A DNA stretch of 15,470 nucleotides, taken from Lachnoclostridium sp. UBA933. Lineage in GTDB: Bacteria > Bacillota > Clostridia > Lachnospirales > Lachnospiraceae. Under the pieces are notes generated by a model, which saw only the letters and a program-made list of their open reading frames with translations, was not told the DNA's origin and did no database searches. Location of the stretch: NCBI GenBank assembly GCA_002293545.1, contig DBDL01000098.1, positions 27,992-43,461 on the forward strand, in the 5' to 3' direction. Below are positions 8,618 to 15,204 of this stretch, piece after piece (position 1 is the stretch's first letter; the number at the start of each line of letters is the position of its first letter). The position numbers were made by a program, and so were the translations under genes.

Positions 8618-8638
8618 CTGCGGGGGATTTATCCGCAG
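8618..8638 (+). repeat. Short hairpin in the uxuA-uxuB gap
   Basis: CTGCGG (8618-8623) and CCGCAG (8633-8638) are perfect reverse complements with a 9-nt loop, ending 7 nt before the AAGGAG site of uxuB. There is no T-tract, so it is not a normal terminator. It may stabilise the downstream message or limit access to the ribosome binding site. Confidence 0.45.
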
Positions 8639-8657
8639 AGGGAACAAGGAGTAAACA

Positions 8658-10298
8658 ATGAGATTAACAGATTTGTCAGAAAACAAAAACGGACAACGGT
8701 CAGGGAGCCAAGAAACAAAAAAATGGGAAGAAAAAGGATATCTTCTTCCCGGATATAACCGGAATGAAATCAAAAACAACACCGAACGAAAGCCCGAATG
8801 GATACATTTTGGAGCCGGCAATATATTTCGTGCGTTTCCTGCGGCAAGCTTGCAAAAGCTTCTAAACAGCGGTTTGTACCATAAAGGGATCATTGTGGCA
8901 GAAAGCTTTGATCACGAAATCATCGAAAAGGCATATCGTCCGTATGACGGAATGAGTTTATCCGTTGTCTTAAAAGCGGACGGCACAATTGAAAAAACGG
9001 TGGTCGGTTCTGTCACAGAAGCCCTGATTGCAGATGAAAAAGAACGAAAAGACTATAGCAGGGTGGTTGAAATTTTTGAAAACCCCTCCTTACAGGTTGT
9101 GAGCTTTACTATTACGGAAAAAGGATATCATATCGTAAATGCGGACGGACAGTTGTTAAAAACAGTGCAAGACGGTTTTGAAGCCGGACCGGATGCCGTT
9201 CAGGGGCATTTGATGGGACGGATTGCCGCATTTTGTTATAAACGCTTCTTAGCCGGTCAAACTCCGTTGACCCTAGTCAGTATGGATAATTGTTCACATA
9301 ACGGAGATAAATTAAAAGAAGGGGTTCTTGCGTTTGTAAACGAATGGACAGAGCGCGGGCTGGTAAAAAAAGATTTTCTGCAATACATGCAGAATCCGGA
9401 CAAAATCAGTTTCCCGTGGTCAATGATTGATAAAATCACCCCCCGTCCGGATGAAAATGTAGAAAAAATGCTGAAAAATGACGGTTTTGAAAATACCGAC
9501 CTTATCATTACCGATAAAAACACCTATACCGCACCGTTTGTAAATTCTGAAGAAACCGGATACTTAGTAGTGGAAGATACGTTTCCGAACGGCCGTCCGC
9601 CGCTTGAAAAAGCCGGTATTTATTTTACGAACCGTAAAACCGTAGACTGCGCGGAGCAGATGAAAGTCTGCACTTGTCTGAATCCCCTGCATACGGCACT
9701 GGCTGTCTTTGGCTGTCTGCTCGGCTATACCAAGATTCATGAAGAAATGAAAGATAAAGACCTAAGTACATTGATCCGAAAAATGTGTTATGAAGAGGGA
9801 ATGCCGGTCGTCGTTGACCCTGGAATCATCGACCCGAAAGACTTTGCAGAAGCAGTTCTGACATTGCGTCTGCCTAACCTGTTTATGCCGGATACCCCGC
9901 AGAGAATTGCAACCGACACTTCACAAAAGCTTCCGATTCGTTTTGGAGAAACCATAAAATGTTACCTCAGCCGCCCGGACTTGAATATCTCGGACTTAAC
10001 CTTAATCCCCCTCGTCTTAGCCGGTTGGTGCCGTTATCTGGTTGGGATTGACGACCAAGGGAATCACTTTGAGCAAAGTCCCGACCCAATGCTGGAAAGC
10101 CTGGTACCCCATTTTAAAGGCGTCGCTCCCGGAGGTGATTTTGATACCCATAAAATATTAAATGATATTTTATCAAACGAACAAATCTTTGCAGTAAATC
10201 TTTATGAGGCAGGACTTGGTGAAAAGATTGAGAAAATGTTTGCCGAGATGATGAGGGGCACCGGGGCGGTAAGGTCGGCAATCCGTTCAAGAATTTAG
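8658..10298 (+). CDS. uxuB: Mannonate/fructuronate oxidoreductase (mannitol dehydrogenase family)
   Basis: NAD-dependent enzyme interconverting D-fructuronate and D-mannonate, the step before UxuA; 546 residues, at the long end for the family. AAGGAG (8646-8651) precedes ATG 8658. The N-terminal 45 residues are a lysine- and acid-rich lead-in, followed by the nucleotide-binding motif WIHFGAGNIFRAF with the glycines at residues 52 and 54. The catalytic part of the polyol dehydrogenase family appears as K-x5-N-x2-H at Lys336, Asn342 and His345 (MKVCTCLNPLHTA). Long-chain mannitol dehydrogenase relatives also include tagaturonate and mannitol enzymes; the direct link to uxuA and aguA makes fructuronate the best substrate guess. 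It is the last gene of the operon and is followed by a terminator. Confidence 0.9.
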   Translation: MRLTDLSENKNGQRSGSQETKKWEEKGYLLPGYNRNEIKNNTERKPEWIHFGAGNIFRAFPAASLQKLLNSGLYHKGIIVAESFDHEIIEKAYRPYDGMSLSVVLKADGTIEKTVVGSVTEALIADEKERKDYSRVVEIFENPSLQVVSFTITEKGYHIVNADGQLLKTVQDGFEAGPDAVQGHLMGRIAAFCYKRFLAGQTPLTLVSMDNCSHNGDKLKEGVLAFVNEWTERGLVKKDFLQYMQNPDKISFPWSMIDKITPRPDENVEKMLKNDGFENTDLIITDKNTYTAPFVNSEETGYLVVEDTFPNGRPPLEKAGIYFTNRKTVDCAEQMKVCTCLNPLHTALAVFGCLLGYTKIHEEMKDKDLSTLIRKMCYEEGMPVVVDPGIIDPKDFAEAVLTLRLPNLFMPDTPQRIATDTSQKLPIRFGETIKCYLSRPDLNISDLTLIPLVLAGWCRYLVGIDDQGNHFEQSPDPMLESLVPHFKGVAPGGDFDTHKILNDILSNEQIFAVNLYEAGLGEKIEKMFAEMMRGTGAVRSAIRSRI

Positions 10299-10302
10299 TT
10301 TG

Positions 10303-10353
10303 ACCGCATGATATCGGGTGCATTATGCCTTATGCCGATTTTTTTCATGCGGT
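10303..10353 (+). terminator. Nested hairpin with T-tract ending the xylan/uronate operon
   Basis: An inner stem ATCGG (10313-10317) / CCGAT (10335-10339) runs directly into seven T residues (10339-10345), the form of an intrinsic terminator for the + strand. A second pair of 9-bp arms, ACCGCATGA (10303-10311) and TCATGCGGT (10345-10353), encloses the first. It begins 5 bp after the uxuB stop. On the - strand the bases after the outer stem are not T-rich, so it does not clearly terminate sigG. Confidence 0.75.
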
Positions 10354-10404
10354 TCATTCACTGTCTTATCAATGCTTCATAATGATTCATTTCATACCGC
10401 ACAT

Positions 10405-11181
10405 TTATGCCAAATGCGTTTTCATCGTAGAAAGCGCATTTTTTTCCAGCCGGGATACCTGCGCCTGTGAAATATGAATTTCTTCCGCTACTTCCATCTG
10501 TGTCTTCCCCTCAAAATACCTGAGCTTAATGATGTTATTTTCACGCTCCGGCAGTTTCTTCATCGCTTCCCTCAGCGAAAGTTCTTCAATCCAATTATTT
10601 TCCTTGCATTTTTTATCACTGATTTGGTCCATAATATAAAGAGTGTCGCCGCTTTCCGAAAAAACTGGTTCATAAAGGGAAACAGGGGTTTGGATGGCAT
10701 CCAGTGCAAAGACGATATCTTCTGCCGGAACGTCGATTTCCTTCGAGATATCCTCAATGGTCGGTTCTTTGTCCTGCTTTTTCATCAGCGCTTCTTTGGC
10801 ATAAATCGCTTTATAAGCAATATCACGCAAAGAACGGCTTACACGGATGGAGTTATTATCCCGCAAATATCTGCGTACTTCGCCGATAATCATCGGCACG
10901 GCATAGGTTGAAAATTTTACGTTGAGTGCGGTGTTGAAATTATCAATCGCCTTCATCAGTCCGATGCACCCGATTTGAAATAAATCGTCGATATTTTCAT
11001 TGCTGTTGGAAAAACGCTGTATAATACTTAAAACCAAACGCAGATTTCCTTTGATGTATTCCTCTCTTGCCGAGGCGTCACCTTGTTTGATTCGTTTCCA
11101 TAAACCTTCGGTTTCTTTATTTGAAATTAAGGGTAGTTTACTTGTATTGACTCCGCATATCTCTACTTTGTATCCTGCCAT
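10405..11181 (-). CDS. sigG: RNA polymerase sporulation sigma factor SigG
   Basis: Late forespore-specific sigma factor that directs transcription after engulfment; 258 residues, matching the known length. The start (cat at 11179-11181) is supported by GGAGGA at about 11187-11192 on the same strand. The N-terminal VEICGVNTSKLPLI is a hallmark of SigG, and region 2 carries NLRLVLSIIQRF, DDLFQIGCIGLMKAID and KFSTYAVPMIIGEVRRYLRDN. IRVSRSLRDIAYKA marks region 3, FALDAIQTPVSLYEP follows, and the C-terminal region 4 helix-turn-helix is in GKTQMEVAEEIHISQAQVSRLE. Many of these stretches are nearly identical to Bacillus SigG. It is transcribed away from ylmC and towards the catabolic operon. Unlike in Bacillus, no spoIIGA-sigE pair is adjacent within the window. 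Its presence indicates an endospore former or a recent descendant of one. Confidence 0.97.
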   Translation of the reverse strand: MAGYKVEICGVNTSKLPLISNKETEGLWKRIKQGDASAREEYIKGNLRLVLSIIQRFSNSNENIDDLFQIGCIGLMKAIDNFNTALNVKFSTYAVPMIIGEVRRYLRDNNSIRVSRSLRDIAYKAIYAKEALMKKQDKEPTIEDISKEIDVPAEDIVFALDAIQTPVSLYEPVFSESGDTLYIMDQISDKKCKENNWIEELSLREAMKKLPERENNIIKLRYFEGKTQMEVAEEIHISQAQVSRLEKNALSTMKTHLA

Positions 11182-11194
11182 TGATGTCCTCCGA

Positions 11195-11228
11195 TATTAT
11201 GATTGATCTCTTGTATTATGATGGATCT
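11195..11228. repeat. Tandem 15-bp near-identical repeat in the sigG leader
   Basis: TATTATGATTGATCT (11195-11209) and TATTATGATGGATCT (11214-11228) differ at one base and repeat with a 19-bp period. Each copy contains a CATAATA -10-like element on the - strand. The copy nearer the gene lies too close to the ribosome binding site to be an obvious promoter on its own. Confidence 0.7.
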
Positions 11229-11243
11229 TTTGCTGAAATATAA
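11214..11243 (-). promoter_or_regulatory. Candidate SigG/SigF-type promoter of sigG
   Basis: Read on the - strand, TTATA (11239-11243) is followed after 18 nt by CATAATA (11214-11220). This matches the published SigG consensus GHATR-N18-CATNHTA at the full -10 and at four of five -35 bases. Transcription would begin about 25 nt before the start codon. Autoregulation of sigG by SigG is known in Bacillus; here it is inferred from the motif only. Confidence 0.55.
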
Positions 11244-11392
11244 CGATTTTGCCTTGTATCCTGCTGTGACGACAATCTGATTTGATGTGCCGCCAAGGAA
11301 AAAAACCGAGCTTATACTTCATTAGATTATTTTTTACTAAAATTACTACTTTTATACTAAAAAACATAAGATAATAAAAAAGGATTTTTACA

Positions 11393-11653
11393 ATGCGCTT
11401 ATGTGAATTGAAAAATAAAGAGGTCATCAATATTTGTGATTGTCAGAAGCTTGGACCGGTTTATGATGTTGAGATAGATTTCTGCTGCTGCAAGGTTACT
11501 CATATCATTGTGCTTGGACCGTGCAAATTATGGGGGATTTTAGGGAGGGAAAATGAATATGTCATTGATGTGCGTCATGTTAAGCAGGTCGGGCATGACA
11601 TTATTTTAGTGGACATTAAAGTGGAGGATTGTATACGTAAATGCACCTATTAA
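11393..11653 (+). CDS. YlmC/YmxH-family PRC-barrel sporulation-associated protein, cysteine-rich
   Basis: Small protein of 86 residues with the layout of the YlmC/YmxH family: MRLCELKNKEVINICDCQKLG start, a short beta-barrel, LGPCKLWGILGRENEYVIDV in the middle and VGHDIILVDIKVE near the end. ATG 11393 has AAAAAAGGA 8 nt upstream. The family is linked to sporulation in Firmicutes and is often found near sigG, as here, but its biochemical role is not established. Nine of 86 residues are cysteine (4, 15, 17, 31-33, 44, 80, 84), including a Cys-Cys-Cys run and a C-terminal CIRKC, which suggests metal binding or disulphide cross-linking. It is divergent from sigG across 211 bp. There is no signal peptide or membrane segment. 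Confidence 0.85.
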   Translation: MRLCELKNKEVINICDCQKLGPVYDVEIDFCCCKVTHIIVLGPCKLWGILGRENEYVIDVRHVKQVGHDIILVDIKVEDCIRKCTY

Positions 11654-11659
11654 GCGCAG

Positions 11660-11719
11660 ATTTTCCAATGTCAGTAAGGGAAAGCGTCTATATCGGCAAA
11701 ACGAATTTTCCAATGTCAG
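11660..11719. repeat. Exact 15-bp direct repeat between ylmC and nrdR
   Basis: ATTTTCCAATGTCAG occurs at 11660-11674 and again at 11705-11719, a 45-bp period. A third partial copy, ATTTTCC, starts at 11728, just before the -35 of the nrdR promoter. The role is unknown; the spacing and place would suit binding sites for a regulator or the remains of a local duplication. Confidence 0.75.
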
Positions 11720-11734
11720 CAGAGCGGATTTTCC

Positions 11735-11763
11735 TTGCCCGGAATCGCCGGACATGGTAGAAT
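11735..11763 (+). promoter_or_regulatory. SigA-type promoter of nrdR
   Basis: TTGCCC (11735-11740), a 17-bp spacer, then TAGAAT (11758-11763) preceded by TGG, giving an extended -10 (TGN). The start of transcription would fall near 11770, about 35 nt before the nrdR ATG. Confidence 0.65.
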
Positions 11764-11806
11764 AATACAGAAGAGTTGTACAAAATTTACTTTGGAGGAT
11801 ATCAAA

Positions 11807-12262
11807 ATGAAATGTCCGTTTTGCAGTGAAGAAAATACAAAGGTGATTGATTCAAGACCCGCGGATGATAATAATTCCATAAGACGCCGCAGACAATGCG
11901 AAAAATGCAGTAAGCGGTTTACTACATATGAAAAACTGGAGGCCATTCCGCTGGTTGTAATAAAAAAGGATATGATGAGAGAACCATACGACCGCGCAAA
12001 AATTGAAACAGGAGTTTTTCGTTCCTGTATCAAAAGACCGATTTCCGTAGATCAGATTACCGAACTGGTTGACAGTGTGGAAAGTGCGGTATTTAATCTC
12101 GAAGAAAAAGAAATAAAGAGCAGTAAAATCGGCGAAATCCTTATGGAACGATTAAAAGAGCTTGATCCGGTGGCGTACGTCCGGTTTGCGTCCGTTTACC
12201 GGGAATTTAAGGATGTAAATACATTTATGGACGAGATTAAGAAGATATTGGACGGGCATTGA
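11807..12262 (+). CDS. nrdR: Transcriptional repressor of ribonucleotide reductase genes NrdR
   Basis: Senses dNTP/ATP levels and represses ribonucleotide reductase genes by binding NrdR boxes; 151 residues, the standard length. GGAGG (11794-11798) is 8 nt before ATG 11807; an upstream in-frame start at 11735 lies in the promoter and is rejected. The N-terminal zinc ribbon has Cys3, Cys6, Cys31 and Cys34 (MKCPFC and QCEKC), with the basic stretch IRRRRQ between them for DNA contact. From about residue 46 an ATP-cone domain follows (VVIKKDMMREPYDRAKIETG to YVRFASVYREFKDV). No ribonucleotide reductase gene is in the window, so its targets lie elsewhere. No convincing NrdR box was seen next to its own promoter. 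Confidence 0.97.
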   Translation: MKCPFCSEENTKVIDSRPADDNNSIRRRRQCEKCSKRFTTYEKLEAIPLVVIKKDMMREPYDRAKIETGVFRSCIKRPISVDQITELVDSVESAVFNLEEKEIKSSKIGEILMERLKELDPVAYVRFASVYREFKDVNTFMDEIKKILDGH

Positions 12263-12351
12263 TCGTATTCGCCGCAGGCATATATCAAAAGCATTGTTTA
12301 AACGAAGCTCCAATATGTCTTAAAGAACCCTTAAAAATCCCCAAAACCATC

Positions 12352-12380
12352 TTGAATCCCCCCTTATAATATGATAGAAT
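12352..12380 (+). promoter_or_regulatory. SigA-type promoter of the comM-like gene
   Basis: TTGAAT (12352-12357), a 17-bp spacer, then TAGAAT (12375-12380) with a TGA extended -10. The spacer opens with six C residues and also contains TATAAT (12365-12370), which has no partner -35 at a normal distance. The leader to ATG 12423 is about 35 nt. Confidence 0.7.
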
Positions 12381-12422
12381 AGATTCAGGTTATTTCTTCA
12401 TCGGGAGCGATGGAGGGAATAT

Positions 12423-13979
12423 ATGTTTAGTCAAATTTATGGTGCCGACATTCACGGCATCGAAGCGAGAATCATACAAATTGAGGCAGACATTTCTGAT
12501 GGTCTGCCTGTTTTTAGTATGGTCGGTTATTTATCGTCGGCGGTAAAAGAGGCGAAAGAGAGAGTTTGCGTGGCGATAAGGAATCTGGGAGTGAGGTTTC
12601 CGGCAAAGCGGATTACCGTCAATTTATCACCTGCCGATTTGAGAAAGGAGGGGACGACATTTGACTTGCCGATTGCCCTCTCCCTTTTATCGGTGTTCGG
12701 ACATATTCCGGGAGAGCAATTAGGGCAATTTCTTTTTATCGGGGAATTGGGTTTGGACGGAAAAATCCATCCGGTGAGAGGAACGCTGCCGATGATAATA
12801 CAGGCGAGGGAAAAGGGATTCCGCTCATGCATCGTTCCGGCGGGAAATTTGGAAGAAGCGAATGCCGTGCCGGGGATGACGGTTTACGGAGCCTCCTGTC
12901 TGGGAGATATTACAGAATATTTTCGCGGAGAGAAAAAATTACCGCAGGTTTGCAGGAAGAATGATTGGGACAGTGAGGAAACGGCGCTGAAAAGTAAAAC
13001 GCAAGCCGCGGTATCTGACTGCTATTCGGAAATTATCGGGCAGCAAGCCGCAAAACATGCGATTGAAATCGCCGTAAGCGGAATGCATCATTTATTTTTA
13101 ATGGGACCGCCGGGAACCGGAAAAACAATGCTGGCAAAGCGAATTCCTTCGATTATGCCGAAAATGACGAAAGAGGAACAGATTGAAGTCACAAAAATAT
13201 ACAGTGTTTGCGGGTTGTTAGAAGAGGGGCAGTCCTTGGCGGAGGAAAGACCTTTTCGGGCTCCGCACCATTCCATTCCGCCGTCGGCACTGATCGGAGG
13301 AGGAAAGGTTCCCTGTCCCGGTGAAGTGACGCTTGCGACAAGAGGTGTTTTATTTTTGGACGAATTCTTAGAATTCAAGCACCGTATACTGGAGCTTCTC
13401 AGACAGCCGATGGAGGAACGCAGGATACGGATTTCACGCATGATGGGAACCTTTGACTATCCTTGCGATATGATGGTTGTGGCGGCGGCAAACCCGTGTC
13501 CGTGCGGATTCTTTCCGGACCAGAAAAAGTGCCGGTGTACGCCGTATGAAATCAAGCGCTATCTGGGGAGGCTGAGCAGACCTATTCTGGACCGCATTGA
13601 TATCTGTGCGGTGACAAAACAGCCGGAAACGACTGACATCAATGAGGAAGCGGAAACGTCCGAAAGAATAAGGGGGCGGGTGGAACAAGCAAGGGAAATA
13701 CAAAGAAGAAGATATGAAACGGAGGGAATTACTTTTAATTCCGGACTGACACCGAAGTTAATCAAGAAATACTGCCGGATGAATAAGGATACGGAAATGT
13801 TTTACAATGCGGTTTTGAGCGGCGGACAAATCAGCATGAGGGGAGCACACCGGATTCTTAAAGTGGCGAGAACGGTTGCTGATATGGATGCCAGCGAATA
13901 TATCAACAAGGAGCATTTGGCAGAAGCCGTATGCTTTCGGGGATTGGACAAGCAGTATCTTACAGAGGGGGTGTACTGA
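12423..13979 (+). CDS. comM: YifB/ComM-family Mg-chelatase-like AAA+ ATPase
   Basis: AAA+ ATPase of 518 residues in the YifB/ComM family; characterised ComM is a branch-migration helicase that helps integrate incoming DNA during natural transformation. GGAGGG precedes ATG 12423. Domains: an N-terminal Lon-like fold (MFSQIYGADIHGIEARI, DGLPVFSMVG, NLSPADLRKEGTTFDLPIAL), then the AAA+ core with Walker A GPPGTGKT at residues 228-235, Walker B LFLDE with Asp313-Glu314, and the conserved cysteine patch NPCPCG, then a C-terminal Mg-chelatase-type domain (SGGQISMRGAHRILKVARTVAD). It overlaps dprA by one base (TGATG), so the two are translationally coupled, and both act on transforming DNA in other bacteria. 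The family is widespread in Clostridia with no known competence, so the role here may be general recombination. The symbol is by family. Confidence 0.93.
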   Translation: MFSQIYGADIHGIEARIIQIEADISDGLPVFSMVGYLSSAVKEAKERVCVAIRNLGVRFPAKRITVNLSPADLRKEGTTFDLPIALSLLSVFGHIPGEQLGQFLFIGELGLDGKIHPVRGTLPMIIQAREKGFRSCIVPAGNLEEANAVPGMTVYGASCLGDITEYFRGEKKLPQVCRKNDWDSEETALKSKTQAAVSDCYSEIIGQQAAKHAIEIAVSGMHHLFLMGPPGTGKTMLAKRIPSIMPKMTKEEQIEVTKIYSVCGLLEEGQSLAEERPFRAPHHSIPPSALIGGGKVPCPGEVTLATRGVLFLDEFLEFKHRILELLRQPMEERRIRISRMMGTFDYPCDMMVVAAANPCPCGFFPDQKKCRCTPYEIKRYLGRLSRPILDRIDICAVTKQPETTDINEEAETSERIRGRVEQAREIQRRRYETEGITFNSGLTPKLIKKYCRMNKDTEMFYNAVLSGGQISMRGAHRILKVARTVADMDASEYINKEHLAEAVCFRGLDKQYLTEGVY

Positions 13980-15118
13980 TGGATCATGAATTTTACTTCT
14001 TTCTGTCCTGTCTGAAAGGAATCGGACCAGTTAAGGCAAAGGCGCTGTCAAAAGTGTTTCGGACGAGTCGTGAATTTTTTACGATTTCCGAAAAAGAATT
14101 AATAAAGATTGACAAAATAAACAGACAGGATGTAGCAAATATTCTTTTTCAACGTAAAATGTGGAATAAGGAGGAAGAAGAAGAAAGGCTGCAAAAAAAG
14201 AATCTGCGGTTTATTGCCGTGTGTGATGAGAATTATCCCAGGAAACTGAGAAATATTTATGATCCGCCGCTTGGTCTTTATGTGAAAGGACGGCTGCCGG
14301 GTGAACATAGAGAGAAAGAGGATATCTCCCCCAAAGAAAACTGCCAAAATATCAGCACTGCGCCCGTAATCGGCATTGTGGGAGCGAGAAATTGCAGTTA
14401 TTACGGAAAGGATTTAGCAAAAGCTTTTTCACGGGAATTATCGGAAGCCGGGATATCCGTTATCAGCGGTATGGCAAGAGGGATAGACGGGTATGCGCAC
14501 GAGGGGGCGATGCTCGGACAAACGCCGAGTTATGCGGTTTTGGGATGCGGCGCCGATATTTGTTATCCGGCGGAAAACCGGAAGATTTATGAAAAACTAA
14601 TCAGCGGCGGCGGAATCCTGTCGGAGTACCCGCCGGGGACGGAAGCGAGAGCGTCGCATTTTCCGGTACGCAATCGGATTATCAGCGGTATGGCAGACGG
14701 AATACTTGTAATAGAAGCAAAAGAAAGAAGCGGTTCGCTGATTACGATGGATTCGGCGTTGGAACAAGGAAAAGATGTGTTTGCCGTGCCCGGTAGGATT
14801 GGAGATCCGCTGAGTAAAGGGTGCAATAATATCATTAAGATGGGAGCGAATCTGGTAGATTCTGTTCGTGATATTTTAGAATTTTATGGGATTCCTAAAG
14901 CAAAGAATAAAAAAAATTTTGAAAAAAATAATATTTTTCTTGAAACATCTGAAAAAATAGTGTATGCTAGTTTACGTTGTGAGCCAAAATATCTGGACGA
15001 GATTATTAACGATTCTGAGATTTCAAGGTATAAGGCAATCACAGCATTAATATCATTAGAAAGCAAGGGATTGTGTTATCAAGTCAGACAGAATTATTTC
15101 ATAAAATGTGTTACATAA
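13979..15118 (+). CDS. dprA: DNA processing protein DprA
   Basis: Binds single-stranded DNA and loads RecA during transformation in competent bacteria; 379 residues. ATG 13979 overlaps the stop of the comM-like gene (TGATG) with AGAGGGGG just upstream; an in-frame start at 13931 is inside that gene and would add residues not typical of the family. An N-terminal helix-hairpin-helix region (LKGIGPVKAKALSKVF) is followed by the Rossmann-like core: GIVGARN at residues 132-138, SGMARGID at 163-170, HFPVRNRIISG from 227, and KERSGSLITMDSALEQGKDVFAVPG. A winged-helix-like C-terminal segment begins near residue 320. A polar stretch of about 20 residues (roughly 106-128) between the N-terminal part and the Rossmann core looks longer than usual. 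The comM-dprA-topA order fits the common Firmicute dprA-topA pair. Confidence 0.96.
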   Translation: MDHEFYFFLSCLKGIGPVKAKALSKVFRTSREFFTISEKELIKIDKINRQDVANILFQRKMWNKEEEEERLQKKNLRFIAVCDENYPRKLRNIYDPPLGLYVKGRLPGEHREKEDISPKENCQNISTAPVIGIVGARNCSYYGKDLAKAFSRELSEAGISVISGMARGIDGYAHEGAMLGQTPSYAVLGCGADICYPAENRKIYEKLISGGGILSEYPPGTEARASHFPVRNRIISGMADGILVIEAKERSGSLITMDSALEQGKDVFAVPGRIGDPLSKGCNNIIKMGANLVDSVRDILEFYGIPKAKNKKNFEKNNIFLETSEKIVYASLRCEPKYLDEIINDSEISRYKAITALISLESKGLCYQVRQNYFIKCVT

Positions 15119-15204
15119 AGATTGAGCTCATGTGGTTTACATTATTTATTCAGCCTTTTTAAGGTATTTAATGCGCAATTTCGTATGCGCGGAACGGAGA
15201 GCAT

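Noticed and set aside
11197..11430. 77-codon open frame on the - strand across the sigG-ylmC gap
   Set aside because: It starts inside ylmC, runs through an AT-rich promoter region and has no recognisable product or ribosome binding site.
11680..11700. Possible NrdR box around GTCTATATC
   Set aside because: It matches only the central AT part of the palindromic consensus and has no second copy at the usual spacing.
12365..12370. TATAAT as the -10 of the comM promoter
   Set aside because: There is no -35 at 16-18 bp upstream; TAGAAT at 12375 has TTGAAT at exactly 17 bp and an extended TG.
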